A DNA stretch of 64,000 nt from Streptococcus infantis (lineage in GTDB: Bacteria > Bacillota > Bacilli > Lactobacillales > Streptococcaceae). How positions within the stretch are numbered: position 1 is the first letter of the stretch; the number at the start of each line of letters is the position of its first letter. The notes beneath the pieces were generated by a model. It was not told where the DNA came from. It was given only the letters and a program-made list of their open reading frames with translations, and did not search any database. The stretch covers positions 1 to 64,000 of the forward strand of contig NZ_JYOV01000010.1 of NCBI RefSeq assembly GCF_000963255.1, given 5' to 3'. This document shows positions 33,810 through 44,133 of this stretch, piece after piece. A program made the translations under genes and the position numbers.

Positions 33810-35925
33810 TTGGAGCTAGGAGCGACAGATTCACTTTTTCGCGGTCAGCATCGATTTTCTTCACCCAAACGGTTACCAAATCACCGACCGATACTACTTG
33901 ACTTGGATGTTTAATAAATTTCTTGCTCATGTGAGAGATATGAATGAGACCGTCCTCATGGATACCGATATCAACAAAGGCACCGAAGTCAACGACGTTG
34001 CGCACAACTCCTTCAAGCTTCTGTCCGACTTTCAAGTCTTTGATATCCAAGACATCCTGACGAAGGACTGGAGCATCAAAAGAATCCCGGAAATCACGAC
34101 CTGGTCTGAGAAGGTCTGCGATAATATCTTTAAGTGTTTCTTGACCGAGTTCTAGCTCTTGAGCCATTTCTTTGATAGAGACAGATTTGAGTTTTGCTTT
34201 CGCTTCTTCATTTAGGTCTTTAATATCCAAGCGTTTTAAGAGTTCCTTGACCGCAGTATAGTTTTCAGGGTGAACTCCTGTATTGTCAAGGATATTAGAA
34301 CTTTCAGGGATACGGAGGAAGCCAGCAGCTTGCTCAAAGGCCTTAGCACCTAGGCGAGGAACTTTCTTGATTTGGGCGCGTGAAGTGATTTTACCTTCTT
34401 CTTCACGATACTTAACGATATTTTCAGAGATGGTTTTGTTTAGTCCTGCGACATGTGAAAGAAGAGCTGGACTCGCTGTGTTGACATTGACACCGACTTG
34501 GTTTACTACAATATCTACAACAAAATCCAGACTTTCAGACAGTTTCTTCTGACTAACGTCATGCTGATATTGACCGACACCGATGGATTTAGGATCGATT
34601 TTAACCAATTCAGCAAGAGGATCTTGCAAGCGACGAGCGATTGAGATTGCCGAACGTTTTTCAACGGTTAGTTCTGGAAACTCCTGACGGGCAAGTTCAC
34701 TAGCAGAGTATACAGATGCACCGCTCTCATTAACAATGACATAGCTGACTTCTGGAAAATCCTTGAGCACTTCGGCGACAAAAGCTTCACTTTCACGACT
34801 AGCAGTTCCATTTCCGATAGCAATGATTTCAACGCCGTATTGGCCAATTAAATCTGCTAAATCACGTTTAGCTTCTTCAATCTGACGAGCTGAAGCTGGT
34901 TTGACTGGATAAATGACTTGCGTTGTCAGCATCTTACTAGTCACATCAACGACCGCAAGCTTAGCCCCTGTACGAAAGGCTGGGTCAAAACCTAGAACCA
35001 CGCGCCCTTTTAGCGGTGCTACCAGAAGGAGATTACGAAGGTTTTCTGAGAAGAGTTGAATAGCTCCTTCTTCTGCCTTCTCTGTTAACTCTGTACGGAT
35101 ACGGCGCTCAATAGCTGGCAGTACCTTCTTCTTAACAGATTGCTGAATAACTTCTTCAATATAGGCATTTTTAACCTTAAAACGAGCAGCAAAGAAGGAT
35201 TGAATACGTTCAACTGCATGCTCAAAACCAATCTTCAAGATGCCTAACTTCTCACCACGATTAAGGGCAAGAGTACGATATCCCTGCATGTTAGCAACCG
35301 TCTCTGAGAAATCGTAATAAATCTGAAAGACTTGCTTCTCATCCAAACTTTCGTCCTTGACTTGTGAAGTAATCTTAGAATGTCTAAGAACTTCTTGATA
35401 AGTCATCGAACGCAAATTGACATCCTCAGAGAGAGCTTCAACCAAAATATCAACTGCCCCAGATAAGGCCTCTTGGGGCGTAGCAAATCCTTCACAGACA
35501 AATGCTTCTGCTTCTTTTTCTAGGTCAGAAACATTCTGTAGGATTAGACGAGCAAGTGGGAAGAGTCCCGCCTCACGCGCAATTGTCGCCTTGGTGCGAC
35601 GTTTTTCTTTATAAGGAAGATAGAGTTCTTCAACATCCGCAAGTTTTTCAGCAGCTAAGATGGCTTCTTCTAACTCTTTGGTCAACTTACCTTGCTCTTT
35701 GATTTTTGCTAAAACTGCTTCCTTACGGTCATTGAGGTTGGTAAGACTTTTATCAAGGTCGATAATAGCTTTAATAGCCACCTCATCCAAACTACCAGTC
35801 ATGTCTTTCCGATAACGAGCGATAAAGGGAATGGTTGCTCCTTCTGCTGTCAAAGACAAGACCGTATCAATTTGCTTTAAGGTTACACCCAAATCTTGGG
35901 AAATTTTTTCATATTTTTTATCCAT
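33796..35925 (-). CDS. tex: Tex-family RNA-binding transcription accessory protein
   Basis: 709 residues in the Tex order: N-terminal helical domain ([20 protein letters not shown]), a YqgF-like nuclease-fold core ([19 protein letters not shown]), helix-hairpin-helix repeats ([16 protein letters not shown] and [20 protein letters not shown]), and a C-terminal S1 RNA-binding domain ([33 protein letters not shown]). Tex affects transcription and toxin-gene expression in several bacteria. It is first in an operon with sprT. Confidence 0.95.
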   Translation of the reverse strand: MDKKYEKISQDLGVTLKQIDTVLSLTAEGATIPFIARYRKDMTGSLDEVAIKAIIDLDKSLTNLNDRKEAVLAKIKEQGKLTKELEEAILAAEKLADVEELYLPYKEKRRTKATIAREAGLFPLARLILQNVSDLEKEAEAFVCEGFATPQEALSGAVDILVEALSEDVNLRSMTYQEVLRHSKITSQVKDESLDEKQVFQIYYDFSETVANMQGYRTLALNRGEKLGILKIGFEHAVERIQSFFAARFKVKNAYIEEVIQQSVKKKVLPAIERRIRTELTEKAEEGAIQLFSENLRNLLLVAPLKGRVVLGFDPAFRTGAKLAVVDVTSKMLTTQVIYPVKPASARQIEEAKRDLADLIGQYGVEIIAIGNGTASRESEAFVAEVLKDFPEVSYVIVNESGASVYSASELARQEFPELTVEKRSAISIARRLQDPLAELVKIDPKSIGVGQYQHDVSQKKLSESLDFVVDIVVNQVGVNVNTASPALLSHVAGLNKTISENIVKYREEEGKITSRAQIKKVPRLGAKAFEQAAGFLRIPESSNILDNTGVHPENYTAVKELLKRLDIKDLNEEAKAKLKSVSIKEMAQELELGQETLKDIIADLLRPGRDFRDSFDAPVLRQDVLDIKDLKVGQKLEGVVRNVVDFGAFVDIGIHEDGLIHISHMSKKFIKHPSQVVSVGDLVTVWVKKIDADREKVNLSLLAPNESN

Positions 35926-36088
35926 GAAACTATTATACCATAAGGAAGAAAGCTTGTTTTCATTAATGTCACAGTTAGCTTGGTATTTGTTAAAGATTAA
36001 AATTCATTGGTCTTGTCAATTTAAAATTAAACCTTTTGGCTGAAATAATAGTATAATAGAGGAAACAATAAGAATCGAGGTATGCCTT

Positions 36089-36220
36089 ATGGCTGTTAAA
36101 TTTACAAAAACTGATGACTTAGATAAGATGTTCGAAGAGTTCGCTAAACTTCCTGATTTAAAGCAAGTGACATTTCCAGATGACAAAGAAAAGAAAGATA
36201 AAGCAGAAAAGAAAAAATAG
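36089..36220 (+). CDS. 43-residue conserved-looking small protein
   Basis: ATG at 36089 with GAGG 8 nt before it opens MAVKFTKTDDLDKMFEEFAKL, and the frame ends in a lysine-rich tail (KEKKDKAEKKK). Its TAG is immediately followed by the ATG of the permease gene, with no spacer. Charge-rich and soluble, with a predicted amphipathic helix; no known domain. The tight coupling suggests it is a real translated gene, perhaps a regulatory or accessory peptide of the permease. A TATAAT lies just upstream near 36050. Confidence 0.65.
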   Translation: MAVKFTKTDDLDKMFEEFAKLPDLKQVTFPDDKEKKDKAEKKK

Positions 36221-37126
36221 ATGACACTCTTTCAAAGTCTACCTTCTAGTGTGTTACAAGCTGGCGCTATCTTTTTATCAATCATCATTGAAGCCCTACC
36301 ATTTGTCTTAATTGGTAGTATTATCTCAGGTGCTATTGAAGTCTATGTGACTCCTGAAAAAGTATATAGATTTCTCCCTAAAAATCGTTTGGGGAGGATC
36401 TTTTTTGGTACCTTCATAGGGTTTCTCTTTCCCTCTTGTGAGTGTGGAATTGTTCCTATCATTAATCGTTTCTTAGAGAAGAAGGTTCCAAGCTATACAG
36501 CTGTTCCCTTTCTAGTAACCGCTCCTATCATCAATCCTATCGTACTCTTTGCGACCTATTCAGCCTTTGGTAATTCATTTAAAATGGTCTTACTCCGCGC
36601 TTTAGGTTCGATTCTTGTTGCTACTATATTGGGTATCTTACTTGGATTTTTCTGGGAAGGATCGATTCAAAAGGAAAATAGGCTGGCTTGTCATGAACAT
36701 GATTTTTCTCACTTGACCAAAGGTCAGAAACTTCTTCAGGTCTTTATCCAAGCTATTGATGAATTCTTTGATATGGGACGTTACTTGGTTTTTGGCTGTA
36801 TTTTTGCTAGCATAGTCCAAGTCTATGTACCAACTCGGATCCTGACTTCTATCAGCGCAACACCTCTACTTGCAATCGTTCTCTTGATGGTCTTATCCTT
36901 CCTTCTATCACTTTGTAGTGAAGCGGATGCCTTTATTGGCTCTTCGTTGCTCTCTAGTTTCGGATTTGCGCCAGTCCTTGCCTTTCTGGTTATTGGACCA
37001 ATGCTTGATGTCAAAAACCTACTCATGATGAAGAATTATCTTAAAACTCGCTTTATTTGGCAGTTCATGACCATTGTGAATCTTGTTGTTCTTGTCTATT
37101 CTTATCTAGTCGGGGTGATGCTATGA
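36221..37126 (+). CDS. UPF0718/DUF318-family permease
   Basis: 301 residues, about eight membrane segments in two halves. Contains the family motif FPSCECGIVPIINRFLEKKVP with paired cysteines near 70 and a second-half counterpart LSLCSEADAFIGSS near 230. The family (YraQ/UPF0718) is poorly characterised; neighbours and cysteines suggest metal or metalloid handling. It overlaps the next gene by 4 bp (ATGA). The pair permease plus TIGR03943 protein recurs in Firmicutes. Confidence 0.85.
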   Translation: MTLFQSLPSSVLQAGAIFLSIIIEALPFVLIGSIISGAIEVYVTPEKVYRFLPKNRLGRIFFGTFIGFLFPSCECGIVPIINRFLEKKVPSYTAVPFLVTAPIINPIVLFATYSAFGNSFKMVLLRALGSILVATILGILLGFFWEGSIQKENRLACHEHDFSHLTKGQKLLQVFIQAIDEFFDMGRYLVFGCIFASIVQVYVPTRILTSISATPLLAIVLLMVLSFLLSLCSEADAFIGSSLLSSFGFAPVLAFLVIGPMLDVKNLLMMKNYLKTRFIWQFMTIVNLVVLVYSYLVGVML

Positions 37127-37938
37127 TACGATTTCTTATTTTGATTAGTTATTTTTTCTTAACCCTTTATCTACACCTATCTGGTAAGCTCAATCAATAT
37201 CTAAACCTCCACTACTCTTATTTGGCTTATATCACCATGGTTCTATCTTTGTTACTAGCCATTGTACAAGCCTATATTTGCTTCAAGCGTTTGAAAGAAC
37301 ACAGTCACTTACATAAGTTTTCTGCCAAGCTTGCTAGTTTTGTCCTCCTAAGTTTACCTTTGTTAGTTGGATTTACATTTCCAACTGTCGAGCTAGATTC
37401 GCAAACAGTATCGGCAAAAGGATATTATTTTCCTCTGTCAGAAGGAACTGACAAGGCAATCCAAGCAAGTGAAGGAACGAGCAGTCAGTATCTTAAACCA
37501 GATACGAGTAGGTTTTATTCACACACAGCTTATGTAGACACTGTCCGTAAGAGTGCTGATAAGTACTTAGCTCAATCTAGTATTGTCATCACCGATGAGA
37601 ATTACTTGGAAGTCATGGAAGCACTTTATGATTATCCAAATGAATTTGAAGGCAAGGAAATCGAGTTCACAGGCTTTGTCTACAATGATCCGAATCACGC
37701 TAATAGTCAATTTGTTTTTCGTTTCGGTATTATGCACTGCATCGCTGATTCGGGAGTTTTCGGCCTCTTGACCACAGGAAATACCAATCGTTATGAGAAT
37801 AACACATGGGTGAGAGTCAAAGGAAAGATTAGCAATCGCTATCACAAGGAACTTAACCAAGTCCTCCCAACCCTCGAGGTACAGTCTTTCATCAAAGTGG
37901 ACAAACCAGAGAATCCTTATGTTTACAAAGAATTTTAA
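37123..37938 (+). CDS. TIGR03943-family membrane protein, permease partner
   Basis: 271 residues from the ATG at 37123, inside the end of the permease gene. Two or three N-terminal membrane segments (FLILISYFFLTLYLHLSG, YITMVLSLLLAIVQAYI, FVLLSLPLLVGFTFP) precede a secreted domain with IEFTGFVYNDPNH, FVFRFGIMHC and WVRVKGKI, an OB-like fold by appearance. It always pairs with UPF0718 permeases as I recall. Function unknown. Confidence 0.82.
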   Translation: MIRFLILISYFFLTLYLHLSGKLNQYLNLHYSYLAYITMVLSLLLAIVQAYICFKRLKEHSHLHKFSAKLASFVLLSLPLLVGFTFPTVELDSQTVSAKGYYFPLSEGTDKAIQASEGTSSQYLKPDTSRFYSHTAYVDTVRKSADKYLAQSSIVITDENYLEVMEALYDYPNEFEGKEIEFTGFVYNDPNHANSQFVFRFGIMHCIADSGVFGLLTTGNTNRYENNTWVRVKGKISNRYHKELNQVLPTLEVQSFIKVDKPENPYVYKEF

Positions 37939-37964
37939 AAAGTAGCCTAATTGGGCTACTTTTT
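37937..37964 (+). terminator. Terminator of the permease operon
   Basis: AAAAAGTAGCC (37937-37947) pairs with GGCTACTTTTT (37954-37964) around a 6-nt loop; the stem starts in the stop codon. Confidence 0.85.
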
Positions 37965-38063
37965 CTTGTTTAGTAAAGTTGAATGTTTGACGTATTCAAA
38001 AGAATTGTTTTCTTCATTACAGAATTCTAATACTGTGTGTCTATTTATTTATTTTTTTAACTT

Positions 38064-38499
38064 TTAGGATTTAAACATCCAAGCTAAATTTTTGCCATTA
38101 GCAATAAATGAATGTTCTGAGATCCATTTGATGTAGCTAGCTAATCTTTCATCTGTTAAGGATTCTACTGCAATAGTTACACACATATCGACCGCTTCTT
38201 CAACTATTACAGAAAAACGATAACCATTCAACTGTAGAAATTTCACCAAAACGAAGAAAGCAGTTCGTTTTTTAGCATTGGCAAAAACATGCTTCTTGAT
38301 CAATTGGACAGATAGTATCGTTGCCTTATCAAAAATTGTTGGATAAATAGGGTTTGCCAAAAACAAATTGTTCTGGTAAATTGACAATCATATTTAAGGC
38401 AGAAGGACTAACCGTCTGAATTTTTTCATTAGGTGAATAACGTTGAATTGCTAAAGCATTGATTTTCTCGATTTGCCTTTCTCTAAGATAGACTGTCAT
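38064..38499 (-). pseudogene. Doc-type (Fic-fold) toxin, frameshifted
   Basis: ATG 38499 opens MTVYLRERQIEKINALAIQRY, the Doc N-terminus, and reads to FVFGKP before running into a TGA at 38331-38329. The +1 frame continues YPTIFDKATILSVQLIKKH to the end at 38064. Removing one T in CCCTATTTATCC (about 38349) restores FGKPIYPTIFDKA. The Fic motif reads HVFANAKKRTAF where Doc has HxFx(D/N)ANKRTA, so the conserved Asn is Lys. Both defects indicate a dead toxin. The start overlaps the antitoxin stop (ATGA). Confidence 0.8.
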
Positions 38500-38732
38500 T
38501 TTTCCACCAAAGCTTTGAAAACATCATCGTATTCATCAAAGATTTTGTCCAAATCTAAGTCAAAAGCATCATCAGATACATAAGAAATCTGATGTCCAGA
38601 CTCTTCGGGAGTAAAGATAATTTCACCACTTGGTAACAATTTTGCTTCGTATTTAACACCACTTGGAATATTGAATTCGCTTGGGATGGTAATGGTGTTT
38701 GAATTTCCTTGTTTTCTTATTTTTACTACCAT
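38496..38732 (-). CDS. AbrB/MazE-type antitoxin paired with Doc
   Basis: 78 residues. The N-terminal VVKIRKQGNSNTITIPSEFN is a swapped-hairpin AbrB/MazE DNA-binding domain. The C-terminal part is acidic (DAFDLDLDKIFDEYDD), the toxin-binding type. It lies directly upstream of the frameshifted Doc gene and overlaps it by 4 bp. With the toxin inactive, this is an orphan antitoxin that could still repress its promoter or cross-protect. Confidence 0.82.
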   Translation of the reverse strand: MVVKIRKQGNSNTITIPSEFNIPSGVKYEAKLLPSGEIIFTPEESGHQISYVSDDAFDLDLDKIFDEYDDVFKALVEK

Positions 38733-38795
38733 CTGATTTCCTCCTTTGAAGTATTATAACAAATAATTACCGTAATTACATTGACAGAATATCAG

Positions 38796-38918
38796 TTAAA
38801 ATAATTCAGCTTGAGAAATTTCTGCTAAGAACTCATCCGAATAAACCGAATAAGCATTTGGATCAGGCGCTTGGTGGTCGTTCATTGCTTGACCACATCT
38901 ACATGTCCATTTTCCCAT
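38796..38918 (-). CDS. 40-residue Cys-containing protein, probably truncated
   Basis: ATG 38918 with GAGG 6 nt upstream opens MGKWTCRCGQAMNDHQAPDP followed by AYSVYSDEFLAEIS, and stops at 38796. I recall longer Firmicutes proteins with the same opening (MGxWxCxCGxxMxDHxAPDPN, then VYSD), so this is likely the N-terminal remnant of one. CxC and a DH pair could bind a metal. The rest of the 367-bp gap holds only the promoter area of the antitoxin and the terminator at 39047-39088. Confidence 0.5.
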   Translation of the reverse strand: MGKWTCRCGQAMNDHQAPDPNAYSVYSDEFLAEISQAELF

Positions 38919-39046
38919 ATCTAACCTCAGCCACGACTTAATTCTTCAAGAAAAATTGATTGAGATTTTTCCAGTCTCTTTTATCCTTGTTAACACAAAG
39001 TCCATTTTATCATTTACTTTATCAAAAATTACTATAGTATCTACAG

Positions 39047-39088
39047 AAAAAAGCTAGAGTTCCACAATTGGGAACCTCTAGCTTTTTT
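39047..39088. terminator. Strong bidirectional terminator
   Basis: AAAAAAGCTAGAGTTCC (39047-39063) pairs with GGAACCTCTAGCTTTTTT (39071-39088) with one bulge. It terminates the polyamine operon plus TPR gene on the minus strand and can stop plus-strand readthrough. Confidence 0.85.
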
Positions 39089-39099
39089 GTATCTGAGAA

Positions 39100-39723
39100 C
39101 TATTTTGTCTCAGACTTTTTATTAACTATTAAAGCTCTGACTTCATCCGCTCCGATCTCATCTCCCGCCTTGTCGAAGAGTTTAATAGCGTGACTAAAAT
39201 AATCATAGGATTTACTCGAATCAAGTTTTCGATAAATCTCTCCCAATCCTCTATAAGCGCAGGCCTGAGCGATAAGATCATCTGTCTTTAAGGCTGAGTC
39301 TAGCGACTGCTGCATATAAAACTCCGCTTCAACTAGTTGACCTAACTTTAATCGTAAATAACCTTGCTCATAGTCATTAACAGAATTTTTGAGAGAATCC
39401 CCTGAAAAATCTTGTTCAATAACTTCTCGCTCTTTTTCGATATGGCTAAGAGCTGTCTGAAAATCATTCATTTCACGATAGACCATGGCCAATTGATGAT
39501 ACGCGATGTGTTCATTTTCACGATCCTTTTCTGTAATAGCCAAGTGGAGATAACGTTGGTAAACCTCTAAACAGTGTTCATACTTTTTTTCGTACAAATA
39601 GATATAACCCATCAAGTTTAAAAGACTGTAATCTTTACAAGTTGCTAGGCAAAACTCTGCTTGAACTAATTGCTTAGCTTCATTAATTTTTCCCTCAAAT
39701 AATAATTCCCAAGCTTGATTCAT
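39100..39723 (-). CDS. Tetratricopeptide-repeat protein
   Basis: 207 residues, all helical, with four to five TPR-like units (LLNLMGYIYLYEKKYEHCLEVY, AYHQLAMVYREMNDFQTALSHI, QGYLRLKLGQLVEAEFYMQQSL, ACAYRGLGEIYRKLDSSKSY). No DNA-binding or membrane segment, so a protein-interaction role in the cytoplasm. It starts 57 bp after aguB and may be the last gene of the polyamine transcript, a position I recall from pneumococcus. Confidence 0.8.
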   Translation of the reverse strand: MNQAWELLFEGKINEAKQLVQAEFCLATCKDYSLLNLMGYIYLYEKKYEHCLEVYQRYLHLAITEKDRENEHIAYHQLAMVYREMNDFQTALSHIEKEREVIEQDFSGDSLKNSVNDYEQGYLRLKLGQLVEAEFYMQQSLDSALKTDDLIAQACAYRGLGEIYRKLDSSKSYDYFSHAIKLFDKAGDEIGADEVRALIVNKKSETK

Positions 39724-39779
39724 TAAAAGACTCCTATCTATTCTAGAACGATAATTACCTAAACTAAAAATACAAACAA

Positions 39780-40655
39780 TTATCTCACAATATCTTTATA
39801 CATGTCTGGTCTTCTGTCTCTAAACAAACCCCAGTTTAGGCGCTCATTTGCTCCTTTGTCGAGATCATAGGTAGTCAACAAAATTGCTTCGCCTTGTCTA
39901 TCTGCTTGAGTCAAGATAGCTCCTGTTTCATCGGTCATAAAGGATGAACCGTAGAAGTTAAGACTTGAACTTTGCCCTCCATTTTCCTCGCAAGGCTGGA
40001 CTTCTTCCAAGCCATAACGATTGGCTGCAATAACTGGAACAATATTTGCTGCTGAGTGTCCTTGCATGGTACGTTGCCAATGACCACAACTATCTGTATC
40101 CAAAATAGGCTCTGATCCAATAGCTGTTGGATAAAAGAGCAATTCTGCACCATTTAAGGCAAGACAACGGGCGGTTTCAGGAAACCACTGATCCCAACAG
40201 ATGCCAATACCAATCTTGGCATAGCGAGTATCCCAAACCTTGAAGCCTGTGTTTCCAGGAGTAAAGAAGAATTTTTCTTGATAATAATGGTCATCAGGAA
40301 TGTGAGTCTTCCGATAAACGCCAAGCACTTCTCCATCTGCATCAATGACAGCAATAGAATTGTACAAGACATTGCCATCCTTTTCGTAGAAACTGATTGG
40401 TAAAACGACCTTTAGTTCCTTAGCAATTGATTTAAAATGCTGAATAGCAGTATTTTCTGTCACCGACTGGGCATACTGGTAATAGTCATACTGACGTTCC
40501 TGACAGAAATAGGGACGTTCAAATAATTCTGGTAAAAGAATGATCTGGGCTCCTTGCTCCGCAGCTTGACGGACTAAACGTTCAGCTGTTTGGATATTCG
40601 TCTCCACATCCTTAGCGCATTGCATTTGAATAGCTGCAACCGTTACATTTCTCAT
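39780..40655 (-). CDS. aguB: N-carbamoylputrescine amidase
   Basis: Nitrilase-superfamily amidase that turns N-carbamoylputrescine into putrescine, CO2 and ammonia. 291 residues with Glu in LLPELFERPYFC, Lys in YRKTHIPDDHYYQEKF and the nucleophile Cys in GIGICWDQWFPETAR. The match to plant and bacterial AguB is close. It follows aguA by 9 bp, the usual order. Confidence 0.94.
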   Translation of the reverse strand: MRNVTVAAIQMQCAKDVETNIQTAERLVRQAAEQGAQIILLPELFERPYFCQERQYDYYQYAQSVTENTAIQHFKSIAKELKVVLPISFYEKDGNVLYNSIAVIDADGEVLGVYRKTHIPDDHYYQEKFFFTPGNTGFKVWDTRYAKIGIGICWDQWFPETARCLALNGAELLFYPTAIGSEPILDTDSCGHWQRTMQGHSAANIVPVIAANRYGLEEVQPCEENGGQSSSLNFYGSSFMTDETGAILTQADRQGEAILLTTYDLDKGANERLNWGLFRDRRPDMYKDIVR

Positions 40656-40664
40656 CTTTTTCTC

Positions 40665-41750
40665 CTATTCTGGAATTTGTTGGGTAATACAGTGGATATT
40701 CCCACCCCCTAAAAGAATATCTCTAGCTGGGATTCCTACGACTTCACGGTCTGGGAAACATTGACTAAGGATATCCAAGGCAACTTGATCGTTGACATCC
40801 TGAAATTGCGGCACCAAGACAGACTTATTAGCAATATAGAAGTTCACGTAGGATGCCGCTAAACGCTCACCAGCATAGCGTTCTTCTTCACCTTCTTCAT
40901 AACTATAACCCGGCAAATCTTCTTCCGTCACTACTTGATGAAGAGCTGGGATAGGCAATTTATGAATGGTAAACTTCCGTCCATTTGCATCTGTCTCCTT
41001 CTCTAAAAGAGCTAAATCAGCTGCAGACATGGCATACTGGGGATCGTCCTGATCGTCCGTCCAAGCTAAAACAACTTCTGCAGGACCTACAAAAGCTGCA
41101 ACATTGTCGACGTGTTCATTGGTTTCGTCCTGATAAATACCGTAAGGAAGCCAGATAACTTTTTCAGCACCAAGACTCTCTAATAAGGTCTTTTCTATCT
41201 CTTCTTTAGTCATATGAGGATTGCGACCCGGACTGAGAAGGCAACTTTCTGTCACAAGAATAGTTCCTTGGCCATCACTGTGAATAGCTCCACCTTCTAG
41301 TACAAAAGGTTTGGCATCGTAAACAGGTATCTCTAAAACTTCTGCAAAACGACTGGCAACTTGGTCATCTGCTTCATAGTCTTGATAGAGTCCATCCACT
41401 GCACCACCCCAAGCATTGAAAGACCAATCTACCGCCAACTTTTCCCTTTTATCATTAAGGAGAATGGTCGGACCTGTATCACGAGCCCAGGCATCATTTG
41501 TTGGAATATCTAGATAAACAACCTGGTCTTCAAGATAAGATTTGGCTTCAGATAGATAATCCACCTCCACCAAAAGGTAGACTGTTTCCCCCTGAGCAAT
41601 AGTTTTGATAATCTGGCTAAATGCTTTTTTTGCAGCCTTACCCTGAAATGGCCAAGACCCTGGTCGAGAAGGCCATATCATGAGAGTCCCATGGTGGGGT
41701 TCATACTCTGCTGGCATACGATAGTCTAATTTCTTTGGACTGTCCATCAT
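40665..41750 (-). CDS. aguA: Agmatine deiminase
   Basis: Converts agmatine to N-carbamoylputrescine and ammonia. 361 residues, pentein fold, with [22 protein letters not shown] at the start, [17 protein letters not shown], and catalytic Cys354 in [12 protein letters not shown] near the end. The start overlaps the nspC stop by 4 bp. Placed in a biosynthetic operon, not next to a putrescine carbamoyltransferase, so it feeds polyamine synthesis and not ATP generation. Confidence 0.95.
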   Translation of the reverse strand: MMDSPKKLDYRMPAEYEPHHGTLMIWPSRPGSWPFQGKAAKKAFSQIIKTIAQGETVYLLVEVDYLSEAKSYLEDQVVYLDIPTNDAWARDTGPTILLNDKREKLAVDWSFNAWGGAVDGLYQDYEADDQVASRFAEVLEIPVYDAKPFVLEGGAIHSDGQGTILVTESCLLSPGRNPHMTKEEIEKTLLESLGAEKVIWLPYGIYQDETNEHVDNVAAFVGPAEVVLAWTDDQDDPQYAMSAADLALLEKETDANGRKFTIHKLPIPALHQVVTEEDLPGYSYEEGEEERYAGERLAASYVNFYIANKSVLVPQFQDVNDQVALDILSQCFPDREVVGIPARDILLGGGNIHCITQQIPE

Positions 41751-42874
41751 GATAATCTCTCCTTAAAGTCTTGATAGCCAAATGCTTTGACTAGACTGCA
41801 CTCACCCTCTTTATCCATGAGATACAAACTTGGAAGCCCTATGCCATTAAAGGTATTATTTTTGACAAATGAGTAAATAGCCATGTCTTCAAAATAGAGG
41901 CGATCGCCGATTTCAATCGATTTTTCAAAGCTGTAATCCCCAATGATATCCCCTGTCAGGCAAGTATTTGAAGAGAGTCTATAAGTATAAGGTTTTTCTT
42001 GGGCTTCAAACCCATCTCTCAATGGGGGACGATAAGGCATCTCAAGAACATCTGGCATATGGCAGCTTGCCGAGGCGTCTAGCACCAAAGTCTCAATCCC
42101 GTTTTCAACAATATCCAAGACTTCTGTCGCTAGATAGCCCGCATTAAGTGCAATGGCTTCACCTGGTTCGATATAGACGTCAAGATTATAGGTTTCTCGA
42201 ATTCGCTTAATCTCAGAAATCAGCAAGTCCACATCATAGTCGGCTCGGGTAATGTGATGTCCACCACCCATATTAAGCCATTTTACCTGATGCAAGTACT
42301 GTCCAAACTGCTCTTCTACAGCTTTCAAAGTTGTTTCTAAATCATCTGCCCCTTGCTCACAAAGAGTATGAAAATGAAGCCCGTCCACCAAGTCTAGCAA
42401 ATCACTCGGTATCTTATCTGAAGTTACTCCAAAACGGGATCCAGGAGCACAAGGGTCATAGAGCGCGTGATCTCCTTGTGTTGAACATTGAGGATTAAGG
42501 CGCAAACCTACACTAATCCCAGCTTCACGACAAGGTTGACTATATTTTCGTAATTGTCTCTCTGAGTTAAAGACAATATGATCAGATATTTGAAGCAACT
42601 CTTTCATGTCAGCTTCCTTAAAAGCAGGCGCAAATACATGGACTTCCCCTGTGAACTCTTCTCTAGCTAACTTAGCTTCATAGAGACCACTAGCTGTCGT
42701 ACCTGACAGATACTGGCTAATCAAGGGATAGGTTGTATAGAGGGAATAAGCCTTCTGAGCCAGTAAAACCTTACAGCCTGCCTTTTCTTGAACCTCTTGT
42801 AGAATGCGACAATTCTCTTCTAACTTTCCTAAGTCAATGATATAAGAAGGTGTTGGTACTTGTTCTAACTTCAT
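41747..42874 (-). CDS. nspC: Carboxynorspermidine/carboxyspermidine decarboxylase
   Basis: PLP enzyme of the alanine-racemase-fold group that decarboxylates carboxyspermidine to spermidine. 375 residues; the PLP Lys in [10 protein letters not shown] (near 42), with [13 protein letters not shown] and [13 protein letters not shown] for phosphate binding, and the partner Cys region [12 protein letters not shown]. It overlaps the dehydrogenase stop by one base and the aguA start by 4 bp. Confidence 0.93.
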   Translation of the reverse strand: MKLEQVPTPSYIIDLGKLEENCRILQEVQEKAGCKVLLAQKAYSLYTTYPLISQYLSGTTASGLYEAKLAREEFTGEVHVFAPAFKEADMKELLQISDHIVFNSERQLRKYSQPCREAGISVGLRLNPQCSTQGDHALYDPCAPGSRFGVTSDKIPSDLLDLVDGLHFHTLCEQGADDLETTLKAVEEQFGQYLHQVKWLNMGGGHHITRADYDVDLLISEIKRIRETYNLDVYIEPGEAIALNAGYLATEVLDIVENGIETLVLDASASCHMPDVLEMPYRPPLRDGFEAQEKPYTYRLSSNTCLTGDIIGDYSFEKSIEIGDRLYFEDMAIYSFVKNNTFNGIGLPSLYLMDKEGECSLVKAFGYQDFKERLS

Positions 42875-44133
42875 TAGTCCACCATTTGTGGATTTTCAAC
42901 CACGACCCATGGCAAACCGTATTTATTCAAAGCTTCCATGAATGGATCTGGATCCAACTCTTCAAGATTATACACTCCTGGTTGTTTCCAAGTACCATCC
43001 ATCACTAATTTTGTCCCAATCATGGCTGGAACTCCTGTTGTGTAAGAAATTGCCTGTGAACCAACTTCTGCGTAGCACTCCTGATGGTCACAAACATTGT
43101 AGATGTAGATAGTCTTTTCAACACCATCTTTGACACCTGTAAAGATACATCCGATATTGGTTTTTCCAACGGTACGTGGGCCAAGGCTTGCAGGATCTGG
43201 AAGCAAGGCTTTCAAGAATTGGATTGGTACGATTTCTTGACCGTTAAAGTTAATAGCATCTGTACGAAGGAGCCCAACGTTTTCTAAGCATTTCATGTGC
43301 GTTAGATAAGATTGACCGAAAGTCATGAAGAAACGAATACGTTTAACTCCTGGGATATTTTTAGCCAGTGATTCAATTTCTTCATGGTGAAGAAGATACA
43401 TGTCTTTTTGCCCAACCTGAGGGAAATCATACTCACGCTTGATTGACATCGCTTCAACTTCTACCCATTTCCCATCTTCCCAGTAAGAACCTGGTGCAGA
43501 CACCTCGCGTAGGTTGATTTCTGGATTAAAGTTGGTCGCAAATGGATAACCGTGGTCACCACCATTACAGTCTAAAATGTCGATATAGTGGATTTCATCA
43601 AAATAGTGTTTAAGGGCGTATGCTGAAAAGACGCTAGTTACACCTGGGTCAAAACCAGAACCAAGAAGAGCTGTCAATCCTGCTTCTTTGAATTTTTCTT
43701 GGTAAGCCCATTGCCATGAGTAATCAAAGTAAGCCGTAAATCCAAGCTCTTTGCAGCGTTTCTCATAAATCGCACGCCATTCAGGGTCTTCTGTATCCTC
43801 AGCCTCATAGTTGGCAGTATCGATATAGTGGACACCTGTCGCCAAACATGCATCCATAATAGTCAAGTCTTGATAAGGAAGTGCTACATTCAAAACGGCT
43901 TCTGGCTTATAGCTTTCAATCAAGGCAATAACTTCTTCTACCTTGTCAGCATCAAGAGCAGCTGTTTCAATTTTAGTACTTGTTTTGCCCTCTAATTTAG
44001 CTTTCAAGTCATCACATTTTGACTTGGTACGGCTGGCAATCATAATCTCTGTAAAAGTTTCGCTATCTTGGCAAATCTTTGAAATAGCAACTTGGGCAAC
44101 GCCCCCACATCCAATAACTAATAAACGACTCAT
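42874..44133 (-). CDS. Carboxynorspermidine dehydrogenase (saccharopine-dehydrogenase family)
   Basis: 419 residues. N-terminal nucleotide-binding motif LVIGCGGVAQVAISKI; later ARDTG-free saccharopine-dehydrogenase core with ALLGSGFDPGVTSVFSAYA and LDCNGGDHGYPFATNFNPEIN. In the alternative spermidine route it condenses putrescine with aspartate semialdehyde to carboxyspermidine. Older annotation calls it Lys1; pairing with nspC makes the polyamine role far more likely. Confidence 0.92.
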   Translation of the reverse strand: MSRLLVIGCGGVAQVAISKICQDSETFTEIMIASRTKSKCDDLKAKLEGKTSTKIETAALDADKVEEVIALIESYKPEAVLNVALPYQDLTIMDACLATGVHYIDTANYEAEDTEDPEWRAIYEKRCKELGFTAYFDYSWQWAYQEKFKEAGLTALLGSGFDPGVTSVFSAYALKHYFDEIHYIDILDCNGGDHGYPFATNFNPEINLREVSAPGSYWEDGKWVEVEAMSIKREYDFPQVGQKDMYLLHHEEIESLAKNIPGVKRIRFFMTFGQSYLTHMKCLENVGLLRTDAINFNGQEIVPIQFLKALLPDPASLGPRTVGKTNIGCIFTGVKDGVEKTIYIYNVCDHQECYAEVGSQAISYTTGVPAMIGTKLVMDGTWKQPGVYNLEELDPDPFMEALNKYGLPWVVVENPQMVD

